Counted from the first letter of the stretch, positions 40,544 to 51,055 are shown. The stretch: DNA of 64,000 nt from Vibrio maritimus (GCA_000755425.1 BBMT01000005.1:124001-188000), one strand, 5' to 3'. Notes: a model not told the origin generated them from the sequence alone. Made by a program: numbers and translations.

Positions 40544-42179
40544 TTAATCGGCGACACGATACAAATCTTTCGAGTAAATACGTCCTTCCACGTTGTTGGT
40601 TGGAAAGCCACCTACATTAGGGCGAACCAGACGAGCTTGCATATAGTAATAAATAGGAGCAATGGGCATGTCTTTGCTCAGAATCGCCTCTGATTCGTTG
40701 TAGTACTTGTATCTTTGCGACTCGGATGTGGCACTTAGGCATTCTCAATCGCTTTGTCGTATTCATTACTATTATAGAATGCGTAGTTGCCATCACTGTC
40801 TGAGGTTAACAAGGTTAGGAAGGTTGAGGCTTCGTTGTAGTCGCCGCACCATGAAGCACGGATAACGTCAAACTCACCGGCCTTACGTGCAACTAAATAC
40901 GACTTCCACTCTTGGTTTTCCAACTCAACGTTTGCTCCAAGGTTTTTATTGAACATGGAAGCAATACCTACAGCAATCGCTTTGTTGTTTTCGCTGGTGT
41001 TATAAAGAAGCTTAATATTCAGCGGGTTATTGGGGCCGTAGCCTGCGTCGGCTAGAAGCTGTTGAGCTTTTTGATCTCTTTCCGTTTGTGTCCAACGTGC
41101 GTATTCGGGTTGAGAGGCCTCAAAGCCTGCGATGTATTTGTGAGTAAAGGTGTAAGCGGGAATGTTGCCTACTTGCGTAATACCATCGGTGATGATGTCG
41201 CGCATCATGGTGTAGGATGCCGCTTTGCGAACACGTTCATCATTAAACGGGGCTTTGGTGGTATTGAAGGCATAGTAGTAGGTACACAGTAAAGGAACCA
41301 CTGTGTACGCATCGGGTTGTTCTTTCTGCAATTTGGACGCTAAATGGGTCGGAACATCTGAGGTAATATCAACTCCCCCTGCCGTGTAGCGCATTATTGC
41401 AGCAGTTTGGTTTTCAAAAGGAATGTAAGTAACGCTCTCAAGAATGGTATCACTTGAGTCCCAATACTCGGGGTTTTTCTTTAGCTCAATCCGTTCGTTG
41501 ATCACCCACTTATCAAGTGTGAACGCGCCGTTTGACACAATATTGCTTGGAGATACCCACTTATTCCCGTATTTCTCGACCACCGATTTGGGAATAGGCA
41601 TCATGGAGGTGTGGCCCGTCATAGCGACGAAATACGGGACTTTGCTCTCAAGCGTGTACTCAAGGGTGTAATCATCGAGAGCCTTAACACCAATACTCTC
41701 GACAGGCTTTTCGCCTTCAATGATCTCAGCGATGTTTTGAATCATGGTCAGTTTCAGGTACCAACCGTTGGCTGACGCGAAAGTAGGATCGACGGCACGC
41801 TTCAAACTGTAAACAAAATCGTGCGCGGTAACAGGTTCACCATTTGACCACTTCGCGTCTTGTCTAAGTTTAAAAACGAAGGTTTGGTTATCACTCGTTT
41901 CCCAAGACGTTGCTACTCCCGGAATGACGTTTCCATCTTTATCTTGAATGACTAAGCCTTCAAAAATGTCACGAATGACGTGTATCTCTGGCAAACCTTC
42001 AGCATTTGCAGGATCCAATGTCGCCACCTCGGCATCATTGCCACGCACAATGTGCTGTGTGTCGGCGAGTTTTATGTTATCCGGCACTGTGCCGCGGTTG
42101 CTGGGAGGCAGGTGAGCACCACGCTGGCGAGAAGGGAGAGCTGGAACTTGTTGGTTCTGAAACTAAGATTTTTATACAT
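40544..42179 (-). CDS. Periplasmic oligopeptide/murein-peptide binding protein (MppA/OppA family), two frameshifts
   Basis: A family 5 solute-binding protein of about 545 residues. The signal peptide MYKNLSFRTNKFQLSLLASV..TAA precedes the mature start QVPDNIKLADTQHIVRGND. RDIFEGLVIQDKDGNVIPGV and KWSNGEPVTAHDFVYSLKRA are family hallmarks. Single-base gaps break it near 42086 (end of the signal peptide) and near 40738 (GCCTAA for GCCCTAA), after which it continues SATSESQRYKYYNESEAILS to YRVAD. Next to mpaA, a murein tripeptide ligand as for MppA is likely. No permease genes are adjacent, so it probably uses the Opp permease. Confidence 0.85.
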
Positions 42180-42416
42180 CCTTGTAAGCCTTTGTTAGTA
42201 TGCAGACGCAAGCGCTGCATTTATTGATAAGAGCCAATGAAAGGAGAGTTCCAATCACAAAAGCGCTGAAAAGCTCTCTAAATCAATAACTAGATTACAT
42301 CAGTCTTCGGCAAAAAAGTGAGGTGCAGATTTTGAAATGCAACATTGAAACGTTTGTTTGTAGGGTGCTCATTGGTGCTTGCTTTAGGCTGACCTGCAGT
42401 TGCCAACCTTAACTGT

Positions 42417-43426
42417 TCAATAAGCGTTAGCGTAATTCTGAGCGTATTGCCTAGGCGTCACTCCTCGGTATTTTTTAAACATGCGACTAAAACTGGTAAT
42501 GTTGGTATAGCCCATTCTTATTGCGATTGTCTCTAAAGGCACACCCAAGACAATTTGCTTAACGGATTCCCCAGAGAGCACAAAACCTACGATAGAAGTA
42601 AAATTTACCCCGGAGGATTGCAGTCGTCGCTGCAACTGCTGCTCTGACAGTCCCAAAAGCTGCGATACTTTGGCAAGGGTTGGTAAACCAAAATGTCGCG
42701 AGTAATTAATGACTTCATAGAGCACCTTCATCTCATCTTGAGGATCGGGCATATCAAGATAGCCATCTAAGTCTGCAAAGCTCATCGACAGTTTTTCAGT
42801 GGGCAGTTTGGGTACTTTATTACCTTGTAAACGCAAGCGATTAGGTAGCCAAACCTCGGTTTTATTGTGTCCCCACTCAATATGGCAACCAAAATAGTTT
42901 TGGTATTTAGCTTTATTGGCCAATGTGCCAGGAAGACAGATTCTGTCTGGAGTAAATTCTCTTCCTAAGTAGTGCTTGAGTACATTGAACATGAAGTTGG
43001 CGACACGGACACCTTCCTGCGCTTTAGCGTTGGCCGAAATCGAGTCGTTTCTATAAGTCCATTTGACGATAGGCCCGACGATTTCTCCACCAAAAAGGCG
43101 CCAGATTGGATGCAGGTAATACCGGAGTTGATGCGACGAATCGTTGTGGCCAAGTCATGTCCTGCGAAGAACCAATGACTCAACGAACCTAGTTTGCTGA
43201 GATCCATTTGTCGAACTAGCGTGAGCACCGCATCTGGGTCTTCGGTGATGCGTTCTAAGTCTTCGTAAAATTGATTGAGCACTGAGACAGGAATCAGGTT
43301 CATATCGTATTCCAGCACCGAGCGCGGTATGCCCAGAGCATCGGACGTAATGCCGTAAGTCAGTTGCAGTCGATCAACTAACCCTTTAATGCCCATAACT
43401 CTTACAAAGTGAACGTTGCGAAACAT
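42417..43426 (-). CDS. AraC-family transcriptional regulator, one frameshift
   Basis: A regulator of about 336 residues, with an N-terminal ligand domain of the type found in the OruR/GadX-like AraC subgroup (IPVSVLNQFYEDLERITEDP) and a C-terminal double helix-turn-helix ending in ETIAIRMGYTNITSFSRMFK, then YRGVTPRQYAQ. The frame breaks at the A-run 43092-43096; one base restored gives GAFFGGEIVGPIVKWTY. It is divergent from the DUF3302/HlyD pair, which it may control. The effector is unknown. Confidence 0.82.
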
Positions 43427-43548
43427 GACCCATCCTTTGATACTGATTCAATCAAAAAATACTGATATTCGATTGAATCTATCACACTGTAACCAATTGT
43501 TTCACCCTAACTTACACTTCCGGCTCTTTTTATCTATGAGAGCAAGTA

Positions 43549-43869
43549 ATGAGTTTAGTGAGTGTCCCTTTCGTTGGAACAGGCGCTGATACAGCGCTTC
43601 ACGTCGTGTCAGCCGTTGTGTTAGTAGCCAGTATTGGTGCTGCGATTTATGGATTTTGGCGAATCCATGAACTTCCTATCAATAAAGCCCACAGTCGAGA
43701 CCATCACCAACTTGGGCTGATCACTGCACTCACATGGATTGGCTTTATTTGGCATTGGGTATGGGTGTTGGCCGTGATTATCGCATTTGTAGATATGGAG
43801 AAAGCCATCGTTCGACTGCGTGACATTTGGAACAGTGACAGCGAAAAATCGGAGAGTGATGCATGTTAG
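43549..43869 (+). CDS. DUF3302 inner-membrane protein (YiaW-like)
   Basis: A 106-residue protein with two hydrophobic segments (ALHVVSAVVLVASIGAAIYG and LGLITALTWIGFIWHWVWVL). DUF3302 proteins are encoded next to HlyD-type proteins, as in E. coli yiaW-yiaV. The stop overlaps the next start by several bases, so the two are translated together. It probably forms a complex with the HlyD protein; the substrate is unknown. Confidence 0.8.
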   Translation: MSLVSVPFVGTGADTALHVVSAVVLVASIGAAIYGFWRIHELPINKAHSRDHHQLGLITALTWIGFIWHWVWVLAVIIAFVDMEKAIVRLRDIWNSDSEKSESDAC

Positions 43870-45028
43870 AAGGTTTAGCCGTTTGGGCTCTGTTCATTTA
43901 CTTACTTAGACTAATTGGTATGCCTTGGAACAAGTTCTCCAAGAGCTTTGCGTATGTGGGTGGTGTCGGTTGGTTAATGTTTGTTTGGGTCGGTCTAATC
44001 AACTATACACCGATGGATCTCTCAGGGGGGTCTTTGGTTCAAGCACCGCATATCCATTTGCGCCCAGACTCATCTAATGTTTCAGGAAAGGTAATCAAAC
44101 TTCATATTGAACCCAACCAGCAGTTCGACAAGGGTCAGCTTATCTATGAAATCGATCCAAAGCCTTACCAGATTGCATTGGATCAAGCGGTTGTTCAACA
44201 AGACGCCGCTGAAGTGTCTCTTGACAGCGCAATACAAGATGTCGAAATCGCTAAGTCGACGTACTTATCATCACTTAAAGCGGTAGAGACTTCTCAGAGT
44301 CAGCTTAATGCAGCAGTTGTCGATTACCAATTACAGCAAAAAATGCTCAAGCGATTTCAAGAGCAGAACTCTGTGGTGAGTAACACCATCACGGAGAGTG
44401 ATATAGATAAGCAGATGAGCTTAGTGGAAGTCGCTCGTCATAAGGTGTCGACTATCGAAGCTCAACTTGAAAAGAGGCGTGTTGATTCCGACAAAGCCAA
44501 ACTTGCTATCGATAAATCAGCGCTTGCAGTTAAGAGCAAACGAGCTGAGCTACGTAACGTAGAAGAAAATGTGGAACGAGCTCAGTGGGACTTAGACAGC
44601 ACTAAGGTGTACGCTCCAGCAGACGGCTTCGTCACTAACTTTATTCTTCGAGAGGGGCAGCTTTTATCGCGAGTGCCGCGTTTGCAGATGTATACCAATG
44701 AGAAGTATGTGCTGATGCGAGTCAACCATCAGGCCATTCGCAATATTCATCAAGGTCAAGCTGCCGAGTTTTCAACGTCGGTCTACCCTGGCATGTCTTT
44801 GCTGCAGAAGTGGAAGGGATTGTAGAAGCGACAGGTGAGTCACAAGGGACATTGTTGGCGCTGGATCAATCGGTTCGCACAACGACGGGTCGGAACGCCA
44901 ACAATAAGCATCATTTTGTACGTTTGAAGATCTATGAAACAGAGGGCTACGACATACCCGTTGGAGCAGTGGGGTTGGCTTGGGTCAGTGGTGATAAACC
45001 ATTGGTTTTCTTGCATTCCTTGATGTGA
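43863..45028 (+). CDS. HlyD-family membrane fusion protein (YiaV-like), one frameshift
   Basis: One N-terminal membrane segment (SFAYVGGVGWLMFVWVGLIN) is followed by a split lipoyl domain (VSGKVIKLHIEPNQQFDKGQLIYEIDPKPY), a long coiled-coil hairpin (residues about 110-240) and the second half lipoyl/beta-barrel part (YAPADGFVTNFILREGQLL). The frame breaks at 44792, where a C is missing (GGCATG for GGCCATG); repair gives YPGHVFAAEVEG, ending FLHSLM, about 388 residues. There is no adjacent ABC or MFS partner, as for E. coli yiaV. Confidence 0.83.
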
Positions 45029-45275
45029 TTCGCGGAATCATTCTGAGAATGAAGTCGCAACTCTACTTCTTCTACTCCATATAGCGGTTCTGCTCGCTCT
45101 AGATTTTTGTCTTTCTACTTAAGCAATCACTCTTCGGGGTGGTTGCTGAACTGAGGTGATGAATGCTCTGGCTAGAGGGATATAGCTTTTTGTAATTGAG
45201 CTGATTCGACATTGATCAAATGAACACATAATCTTAGGTAACTATTGCTTTTGGAAATGCGAGGAAGCGAAACCC

Positions 45276-45937
45276 ATGCCTAAGATCTCTTCAGAAGATG
45301 CAGCGCAAGCTATCACGCTTTTTTCATTGTTAGAGCACCACCACGGCCAATTCGATTGGTGGCCAAATCCGAACGCTTACGAGGTCATGCTGGGTGCCGT
45401 ATTGGTTCAGAATACCAACTGGCGAAATGCCCAAAAAGCATTGGATAATTTAGAGAAAGGGCTATCTCCCGAATCAATTGCATCGATGGAGTTGGAGCAA
45501 CTGGCGCAAAAGGTTCGCCCTAGCGGTTATTACAACCAAAAAGCGCTTAAGCTAAAAGCGGTCACAGAATGGTTTGGTACTTATCAATACGACATTGCTT
45601 CGGTTCGAGAATGCCCAATCGACAAGTTACGGCCAGAACTGCTCGCGATTAAAGGCGTTGGTGGCGAGACCGCTGATGTAATTCTTACCTACGCAGTGAA
45701 AAAGCCTTCTTTTGTTATTGATGCCTATGCAAGGCGGATACTTTCTCGATATGGGTATCCAGTGCCCAAGTCCTATGAAGCTTTTAGAGAGCAAATGCAG
45801 CAAGTGTTCCCACTCAATACTGAACTTTACGCCTACTATCATGGTTGATGGTCACTCATGGTCAGGAATTCTGCCAGCCAAAGCCATTTTGTAGTTCGTG
45901 TCCCCTGACTGCGCATTGTAAAAAGGTCGGGCTTTAG
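45276..45937 (+). CDS. HhH-GPD DNA glycosylase of the endonuclease III / MagIII type, one frameshift
   Basis: A base-excision repair glycosylase of about 220 residues. The N-terminus FDWWPNPNAYEVMLGAVLVQ resembles MagIII 3-methyladenine glycosylases. The helix-hairpin-helix reads IKGVGGETADVIL and the catalytic Asp is in FVIDAYARRIL. The Lys that makes endonuclease III a lyase (GVGRKTA) is Glu here, so a monofunctional glycosylase is expected. The frame breaks near 45844 (GGTTGATGG for GGTTTGATGG). The restored tail holds four Cys, C-x6-C-x2-C-x5-C, for a [4Fe-4S] cluster. Confidence 0.8.
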
Positions 45938-46034
45938 GATTTAGCTTAGGTTTGAACGCTGAGTGGAAGACTATAAAGTTATATTGTTTGGGAGGCAGTT
46001 CCGTTAGACAATAATATGCTAGCACTTGGAGACC

Positions 46035-47431
46035 ATGATGAATCTTTTTACTCATTCCAAACACGCATTAACCTTCTGCATTAGCGCTCTTTTCCTATTG
46101 GCATGTGGTCCTGCCAAAAGCGATTTCGAGCCCAACAACAGTTACTGGTTTAAAGAAAAACCAGCCCAAGATAATCCTTCTCTGGATAAAGACATCGAAT
46201 TGGATGTCGCCATTATTGGCGGAGGATACAGTGGTCTTTCTAGCGCGTGGCACCTAGCAAAAGCAAATCCATCTCTAAATATTGCCATATTTGAGGCTAA
46301 ACAGGTCGGAAGCGGTGCATCTGGGCGTAATGGCGGTATGGTGCTTCCCGGCTCTGAAGAGATGGATATCTATGAGGAAGGGGAGGCGAGCAAGCGTCAT
46401 TATGATATCACGGTCAGCAGCATGCGAAAGCTTGAAGCCTTGGTTAAATCGACGGGCATTGAAGCAGATCTTACTTTGGATGGGTATCTTGAAGCGATTC
46501 TTGATGAAGAGGATATCGCTGAGTATCAAGACTATGTAGAGACGGCGAATGAGCTTGGGATTCCCCTCGAGTATTGGGACGCTGATGAAACGGAGCGCGA
46601 GCTTGGTACCGATAGATATGTCGGCGCCGTTTACGACCCTAATGGGGGGCAGGTTCATGCGATGAAGCTTGTGAATGCACTGAGAAAAGCAGTGGAGCAA
46701 GCTGGTGTGACGATTTATGAGCATAGTCCTGTCACGGATATTAAAGAGGGCAAGCAGATCACATTGAGCGTGCTCGACAAGTACCAAGTGACCGCGAATG
46801 ATGCGGTGTTAGCGACCAATGCCTTTACGTCGAAGCTTGGTTACTTTGATGGGAGAGTGTTTCCGGTGCATGCGCAGAGTGCTGTCACTGAGCCTTTAAC
46901 CGCGGCGCAGTTGGAGGCCATTCAGTGGCAAAGTGGTATGCCTTACTTTGACACTCGCAATATCCTGTTTCATCTAGTATTGACCCCTGACAATCGGATC
47001 GTGATTGGTGGTGGCAATGCCGAGTATGAGTTCAATGATGGTCTGGTCTACAAAGGCGATTTGAATGCGGTAAGTGATATGATGATGACGGAGCTTGTGA
47101 CGCTGTATCCTGCGTTGGAAGGCATTAAGTTTGAGCGAGTGTGGAATGGGGTATTGGGTATGACGGGCGACAGCAAAGAAGCGGTCGGCGTGATGGGTGA
47201 GCATCGCAATATCTACTATGCGCTTGGCTACAATGGGCACGGCATTAACTTGGCCTTTTTGTTCGGTGATGTTATTGCCACATTATATGAGGCAAGTCGC
47301 ACCCATGGTTTGATCATGCAGAGCAAAGTTTGCCGATGTGGTTGCCACCTGAGCCCGCACGATCGTTAGGAATCAACTCGACTTTGATGCTCTACAAAAA
47401 ACAAGATAAAGCGTATTTGGAGAAAGAGTAG
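46035..47431 (+). CDS. Exported FAD-dependent oxidoreductase (DAO family) with lipoprotein signal, one frameshift
   Basis: A flavoprotein of about 465 residues of the D-amino-acid-oxidase/PuuB-like fold. The dinucleotide loop is VAIIGGGYSGLSSAWHL and the conserved GSGASGRNGGMV follows. The C-terminal FAD contact lies in YYALGYNGHGINLA. The N-terminus is a signal with a lipobox (LFLLACGP) and a tether of about 40 residues, which is unusual for this family and has no twin-arginine. The frame breaks near 47315 (GGTTTGATC for GGTTTTGATC); repair gives HGFDHAEQSLPMWLPPEPAR and an end at YLEKE. Two ATG codons are adjacent; GGAG suits either. Confidence 0.78.
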
Positions 47432-47556
47432 CCTTCTATAGGATAGTTATCAATATTGGGCAGTAAGTGGTTAATTACTGCTCCATTGCAATGGGTTTAG
47501 AAATAGCAGAGACTGGTTAACTCTCAACAGGTTATAGAGCAAGATCAGGTGCAAAC

Positions 47557-48411
47557 ATGAGCAGAACCCCAGTCGAAACCGCCCTTACCAACATTCGTCA
47601 AAAGTCGACGGGCAGCCGTTTGCAACAGCCTTTATCGATCACGATTAACTTTCATCCCGACAGACTTACCACGAAAGGTGAGCCACTTCTTCTAGCGATG
47701 GCAAAATCTGGGAGCCTCAAATCCCAGTTTGAGACGCAAACCAGCAATGGTGGATTAACTGCCTTTAAAGGCGGAGAGCGCTGGCATTGGGAGCAGCGAG
47801 TATTTGATGGTGCTTATGACGATGCACCCAATAAACTCAGACCTAAGTACGGTGCATTAAACTATCGTGAATACCCAATGGGAGCTTCACCAAGGTTTGG
47901 CTCTTCCTATTTCAAACTCAAACCTCATGTTTTTGAGCGCAGTACCTTTTGTTACCCCGACAGCTATTTTAATCCTAAAGATTTTGCGACCTCTGATGCA
48001 CTCAGCGATGTAGTAGCAATGGCCACTGAGACACAAGCAGATCTTCTCGATGATTACATCGAGGCCCATATTCATGGGGAACTATCGTTAAGCGATGATG
48101 TTGAGAGTCTTGTGCTTGATCCCGTTTACCGCTCAACCCCAATAGAACAGCAAGCCCTAGCTCTTGGGGTTGCTATCAAATGGCATAGTGGATTTAAACT
48201 TACTATTGAAAAAATGAGTCAATTTCCAAATTATCGAGGTCAGGAATTTGTTGAGCTTGGCAAGCGTCTGGCGGTGGGCGGTATCATTGATGCCCGAGCA
48301 CTGGGTAGCGCAGTCACCGAGCAAGGTTATGACGAGCAAGCAGTGAAAAAAGTGTGGCACTATTTGGCTCGGTTTGGATATCGAGGAAAGATTCACCATA
48401 CATGCACCTAG
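47557..48411 (+). CDS. DUF3626 domain protein
   Basis: A soluble 284-residue protein, MSRTPVETALTNIRQKSTG.., of the DUF3626 family. Conserved blocks seen are ITINFHPDRL near the start, YRSQFETQTSNG-like substrate-contact sequence, GGERWHWEQRVFDGAYD and PKYGALNY. Some relatives have been linked to ADP-ribosyltransferase-like toxins, but I cannot identify the catalytic residues and make no activity claim. The frame is intact. A small gene follows at a short distance. Confidence 0.75.
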   Translation: MSRTPVETALTNIRQKSTGSRLQQPLSITINFHPDRLTTKGEPLLLAMAKSGSLKSQFETQTSNGGLTAFKGGERWHWEQRVFDGAYDDAPNKLRPKYGALNYREYPMGASPRFGSSYFKLKPHVFERSTFCYPDSYFNPKDFATSDALSDVVAMATETQADLLDDYIEAHIHGELSLSDDVESLVLDPVYRSTPIEQQALALGVAIKWHSGFKLTIEKMSQFPNYRGQEFVELGKRLAVGGIIDARALGSAVTEQGYDEQAVKKVWHYLARFGYRGKIHHTCT

Positions 48412-48479
48412 GTTGCAACTAAAGTTTTGAGAGTGCGGTAGTTTGTACAAAAGTGAAATAAAACTTTGAGGAGACACAA

Positions 48480-48623
48480 ATGAACCGAATCGTAAATGCT
48501 CTTGGTTATGGGATTCTATTTGGCAAATATGCGCTTGTGGTTATGATTGCAAGCATCGCAGCCAGTACAGGCGTAATGGCAGGTGATATGTTGCTGTTGG
48601 GTGTTGAAACGGCGGAACGTTAA
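48480..48623 (+). CDS. Small 47-aa membrane protein
   Basis: An open frame MNRIVNALGYGILFGKYALV.. with one hydrophobic segment (ALVVMIASIAASTGVMAGDM) and a strong GAGGAG ribosome site eight bases before the ATG. It ends GVETAER. The function is unknown. The ribosome site and membrane-helix composition argue that it is real. Confidence 0.55.
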   Translation: MNRIVNALGYGILFGKYALVVMIASIAASTGVMAGDMLLLGVETAER

Positions 48624-48648
48624 TCTTTCGATAGTATTGTGATGCTGG

Positions 48649-50409
48649 CTATTCTGTCTCGTTGTTCAAAGGCAAACTTAATCCACAATACTTCCTCACT
48701 GCTTCACGTAAATCGTTTGTGGTGTCAAGCCCTTCACTGTCTTGGTTCTTGCCGTTTACACTATTTCGCCCAGACGCTTTCGCTTGGTATAAAGCTTTAT
48801 CGGCTTCAAAAACGAGCTGTGAAGGTTTCTGTTGGAAGCAGGGCACACAGGTGGCGACACCCACGCTCGCTGTTACGCGAGAAAGCGGAGGAGCTGAACC
48901 GTTGTCGATAGCGAGTTCTTCAACTTGCTTTCTAACGATTTCTCCAAGCCTGAGTGCTTGTTCATGGGTTGAATGAGGAAGGATGACAGCAAACTCTTCA
49001 CCACCGTAACGAGAGACAATATCTTCACTACGTTGGAATGTACGTTTCAAAACTTTCGCAATGGATTTTAGGCACTCATCACCAAACAGGTGCCCTTTGT
49101 TGTCGTTTACCCATTTAAAATGATCAACATCGATCATAATCAGCGAGATGCTTGACTGTGATCGCGAGCAGCGGGACCACTCAAGCGTCATCCGTTCTTC
49201 AAAGTATCTTCGATTGCTCAAGTCTGTCAGGGCGTCGGTTTTTGACATTCTCTCCAGCATCTTGTTTGCGAGTTGCAGCTCACGAGTTTTGGCTTTCACT
49301 TTTTGTTGTAGCCGTAATTTGGAGCCAACGAGCTTTTCTGCCATATCGTTCAGAGCACGCGCTAGGTTGTCGAGCTCATCATTTGAGTTTACACAGACGG
49401 TGTGCCGCTCCCTTCCTGAAGACATTCTTTGGGCCGCCATAGTTAGCTTGAGTACTGGGCGTGTAATCCGATTGGCGAGCCAAATTGATAAGGTTACCGC
49501 AACCACGATAACGACCAGCATTAGTCCCCAAAAGAGACTTTTTAGATCGGAGTTGGTGGACAGTACTTCTTCTCTGTCCATTTTAACGACCATGCCTAAG
49601 TTGAGTTCTTCAAAGTAGCGGCTTACTGCTACAACAGGCACGTTGCGATAATCTAGCGCATCGCTAAATACTTTCTCCCCGCGATCTAGAGCATTCTTCA
49701 TTGGGATTGCAGATTCAGAAAACCGAGGAATTAAGAGTGGAGATTTAGCGAACCTGAGTGGTGAGAAAAGTAACATTTCGGAGCTATGGTTGTCAGTTGC
49801 CAGCAATACTTCTCCAGAGCGCCCCATCCCGGTGTAATCGGTGAGATAACTGTTGAGATCGTTCATATGTACTTCCATAGCGACGACACCGATCTTTTTT
49901 CCTTTCAGTGTTAAAGGGCATGAAAACACGATCACCGGTTGTAATTTATCGCTGTGATTAAGTAAAAGAGAGCTTGTTGCTTCGCGTTGACCTTTTTGAA
50001 ATACAGGATGACTTGAAAAATTCCTACCATTGTAGCGGGCCGACGTAGAGTACATAGTCTGGCCAGACATATCGATGATAAAAATTCCACTGACGGTTTT
50101 AGCATGCAGCAAAGCATCGGACAGAATTTTATCGATCATGTCGAAGGCTTTACTACTTCCGGAGTTTTGATATTCAAGTAAAGAGCGGCGTAACTGAGTT
50201 CGGCTTTGGATAAGACTCAAACTTTCTTTATTGCTCTCAATAAACGCACCTAGGCGTTGGTACTGAATGTTGGCAACGGATTCTAAATGATTAAGAGCCT
50301 GCTTAGTTACGCTGTTCTGTGAGTATAGGAAGTAGATAGTAGAAATGATTAAGTGAGAAGAGAGAGCCATTGTCAGCAAAATCAGTAGTATTTTAGTTTT
50401 GATATTCAT
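48649..50409 (-). CDS. Membrane diguanylate cyclase with Cache sensor and HAMP
   Basis: A 586-residue inner-membrane enzyme predicted to make c-di-GMP from two GTP. Order: membrane helix at residues 5-27; periplasmic double-Cache sensor (residues about 35-285, with SGIFIIDMSGQTMYSTSARY); second helix (GLMLVVIVVAVTLSIWLAN); HAMP; short coiled coil; GGDEF domain from DALTDLSNRRYFEER to the active site RYGGEEFAVILPH. The product-inhibition site RxxD is present (RSED, five residues before GGEEF). It appears catalytically complete and feedback-regulated. The small-molecule ligand is unknown. Confidence 0.92.
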   Translation of the reverse strand: MNIKTKILLILLTMALSSHLIISTIYFLYSQNSVTKQALNHLESVANIQYQRLGAFIESNKESLSLIQSRTQLRRSLLEYQNSGSSKAFDMIDKILSDALLHAKTVSGIFIIDMSGQTMYSTSARYNGRNFSSHPVFQKGQREATSSLLLNHSDKLQPVIVFSCPLTLKGKKIGVVAMEVHMNDLNSYLTDYTGMGRSGEVLLATDNHSSEMLLFSPLRFAKSPLLIPRFSESAIPMKNALDRGEKVFSDALDYRNVPVVAVSRYFEELNLGMVVKMDREEVLSTNSDLKSLFWGLMLVVIVVAVTLSIWLANRITRPVLKLTMAAQRMSSGRERHTVCVNSNDELDNLARALNDMAEKLVGSKLRLQQKVKAKTRELQLANKMLERMSKTDALTDLSNRRYFEERMTLEWSRCSRSQSSISLIMIDVDHFKWVNDNKGHLFGDECLKSIAKVLKRTFQRSEDIVSRYGGEEFAVILPHSTHEQALRLGEIVRKQVEELAIDNGSAPPLSRVTASVGVATCVPCFQQKPSQLVFEADKALYQAKASGRNSVNGKNQDSEGLDTTNDLREAVRKYCGLSLPLNNETE

Positions 50410-50810
50410 GAGCTAACCGTGCGTAACGCATATCTTTAACCAGATGCAGTATTTGAAAAACCGTCCGAACCTCGGAGCGGTAAACCGATCTCCTAGCACT
50501 TGTTGACAGTTTTATAAATTTAGGAGCTAACCCTATAGTAGTAAAGTAAACTAAAGTTTAATTGATCAAAGTACTTTCTCGTCTTTTTGAACTAGTAGAG
50601 AGTTTGACGTAAATTTGCTTCACGATTGCACTGTCGTTGCGCTTTGTTATGTTGGCACTGTTATCATAGCTGTCCTCCACAACCAATTTCTAACTTGGGG
50701 AGACGCTAGATATCTTCTGATATACAAGCAACTAGCGTTTCCCCTCCTCAAAGGTTCTTTTCATTAAACCCTTATTTTCGTGTAGAGACATTTCCCAGAT
50801 CTTTCGAACG
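50410..50810. other. Intergenic region without a recognised gene
   Basis: This is A/T-rich DNA upstream of the cyclase gene, which should hold its promoter. A short inverted sequence ACTAGCGTTTCCCC / GGGGAGACGCTAG at 50698-50744 could form a weak hairpin. Nothing else is supported. Confidence 0.4.
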
Positions 50811-50841
50811 AAAAAAGCCATTGCCGCTAGGCGACAATGGC
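50811..50841 (-). terminator. Orphan minus-strand terminator
   Basis: An eleven-pair stem with one mismatch, a three-base loop and a U-run of six on the minus strand, the end of the candidate small RNA. Confidence 0.75.
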
Positions 50842-50949
50842 AAAAGTGCGTTTTACATGGAGAGTAATAGTAATGCATAAAAAGCTGATGCGTATGAGAG
50901 CATAGCTCAGAAAAACTTGAGCAGTTTCTCTACAGCCCTTAACTATTAT
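50811..50949 (-). ncRNA. Candidate small RNA or leader transcript
   Basis: On the minus strand a TATACT hexamer (50956-50961) is followed about 110 bases later by a strong hairpin GCCATTGTCGC/GCGGCAATGGC and six T. No neighbouring gene uses this terminator, because the DUF1254 gene has its own at 51014-51039. A 16-codon frame, MLSYASAFYALLLLSM, lies inside. The layout fits an independent sRNA, possibly with a tiny ORF. The -35 element is poor. Confidence 0.4.
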
Positions 50950-51013
50950 GCGAACAGTATATCGATAGCGGTTACTAGGAATTGCACTCAAGTTGCAAAG
51001 TGGTAACTTTGAC

Positions 51014-51039
51014 AAAAAAAGCCGCTCTAGAGCGGCTTT
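51014..51039 (-). terminator. Terminator of the DUF1254 gene
   Basis: AAAGCCGCTCTAGAGCGGCTTT is a near-perfect palindrome with an A-run on its left, a U-run on the minus strand. Confidence 0.85.
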
Positions 51040-51055
51040 CTTGCGTTTATGAGAA

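Noticed and set aside
50827..51015. 62-codon minus-strand frame over the candidate small RNA
   Set aside because: Its start lies upstream of the TATACT box and overlaps the DUF1254 terminator, its product has no motif, and its stop is inside the orphan hairpin. A non-coding RNA or a tiny ORF explains the region better.
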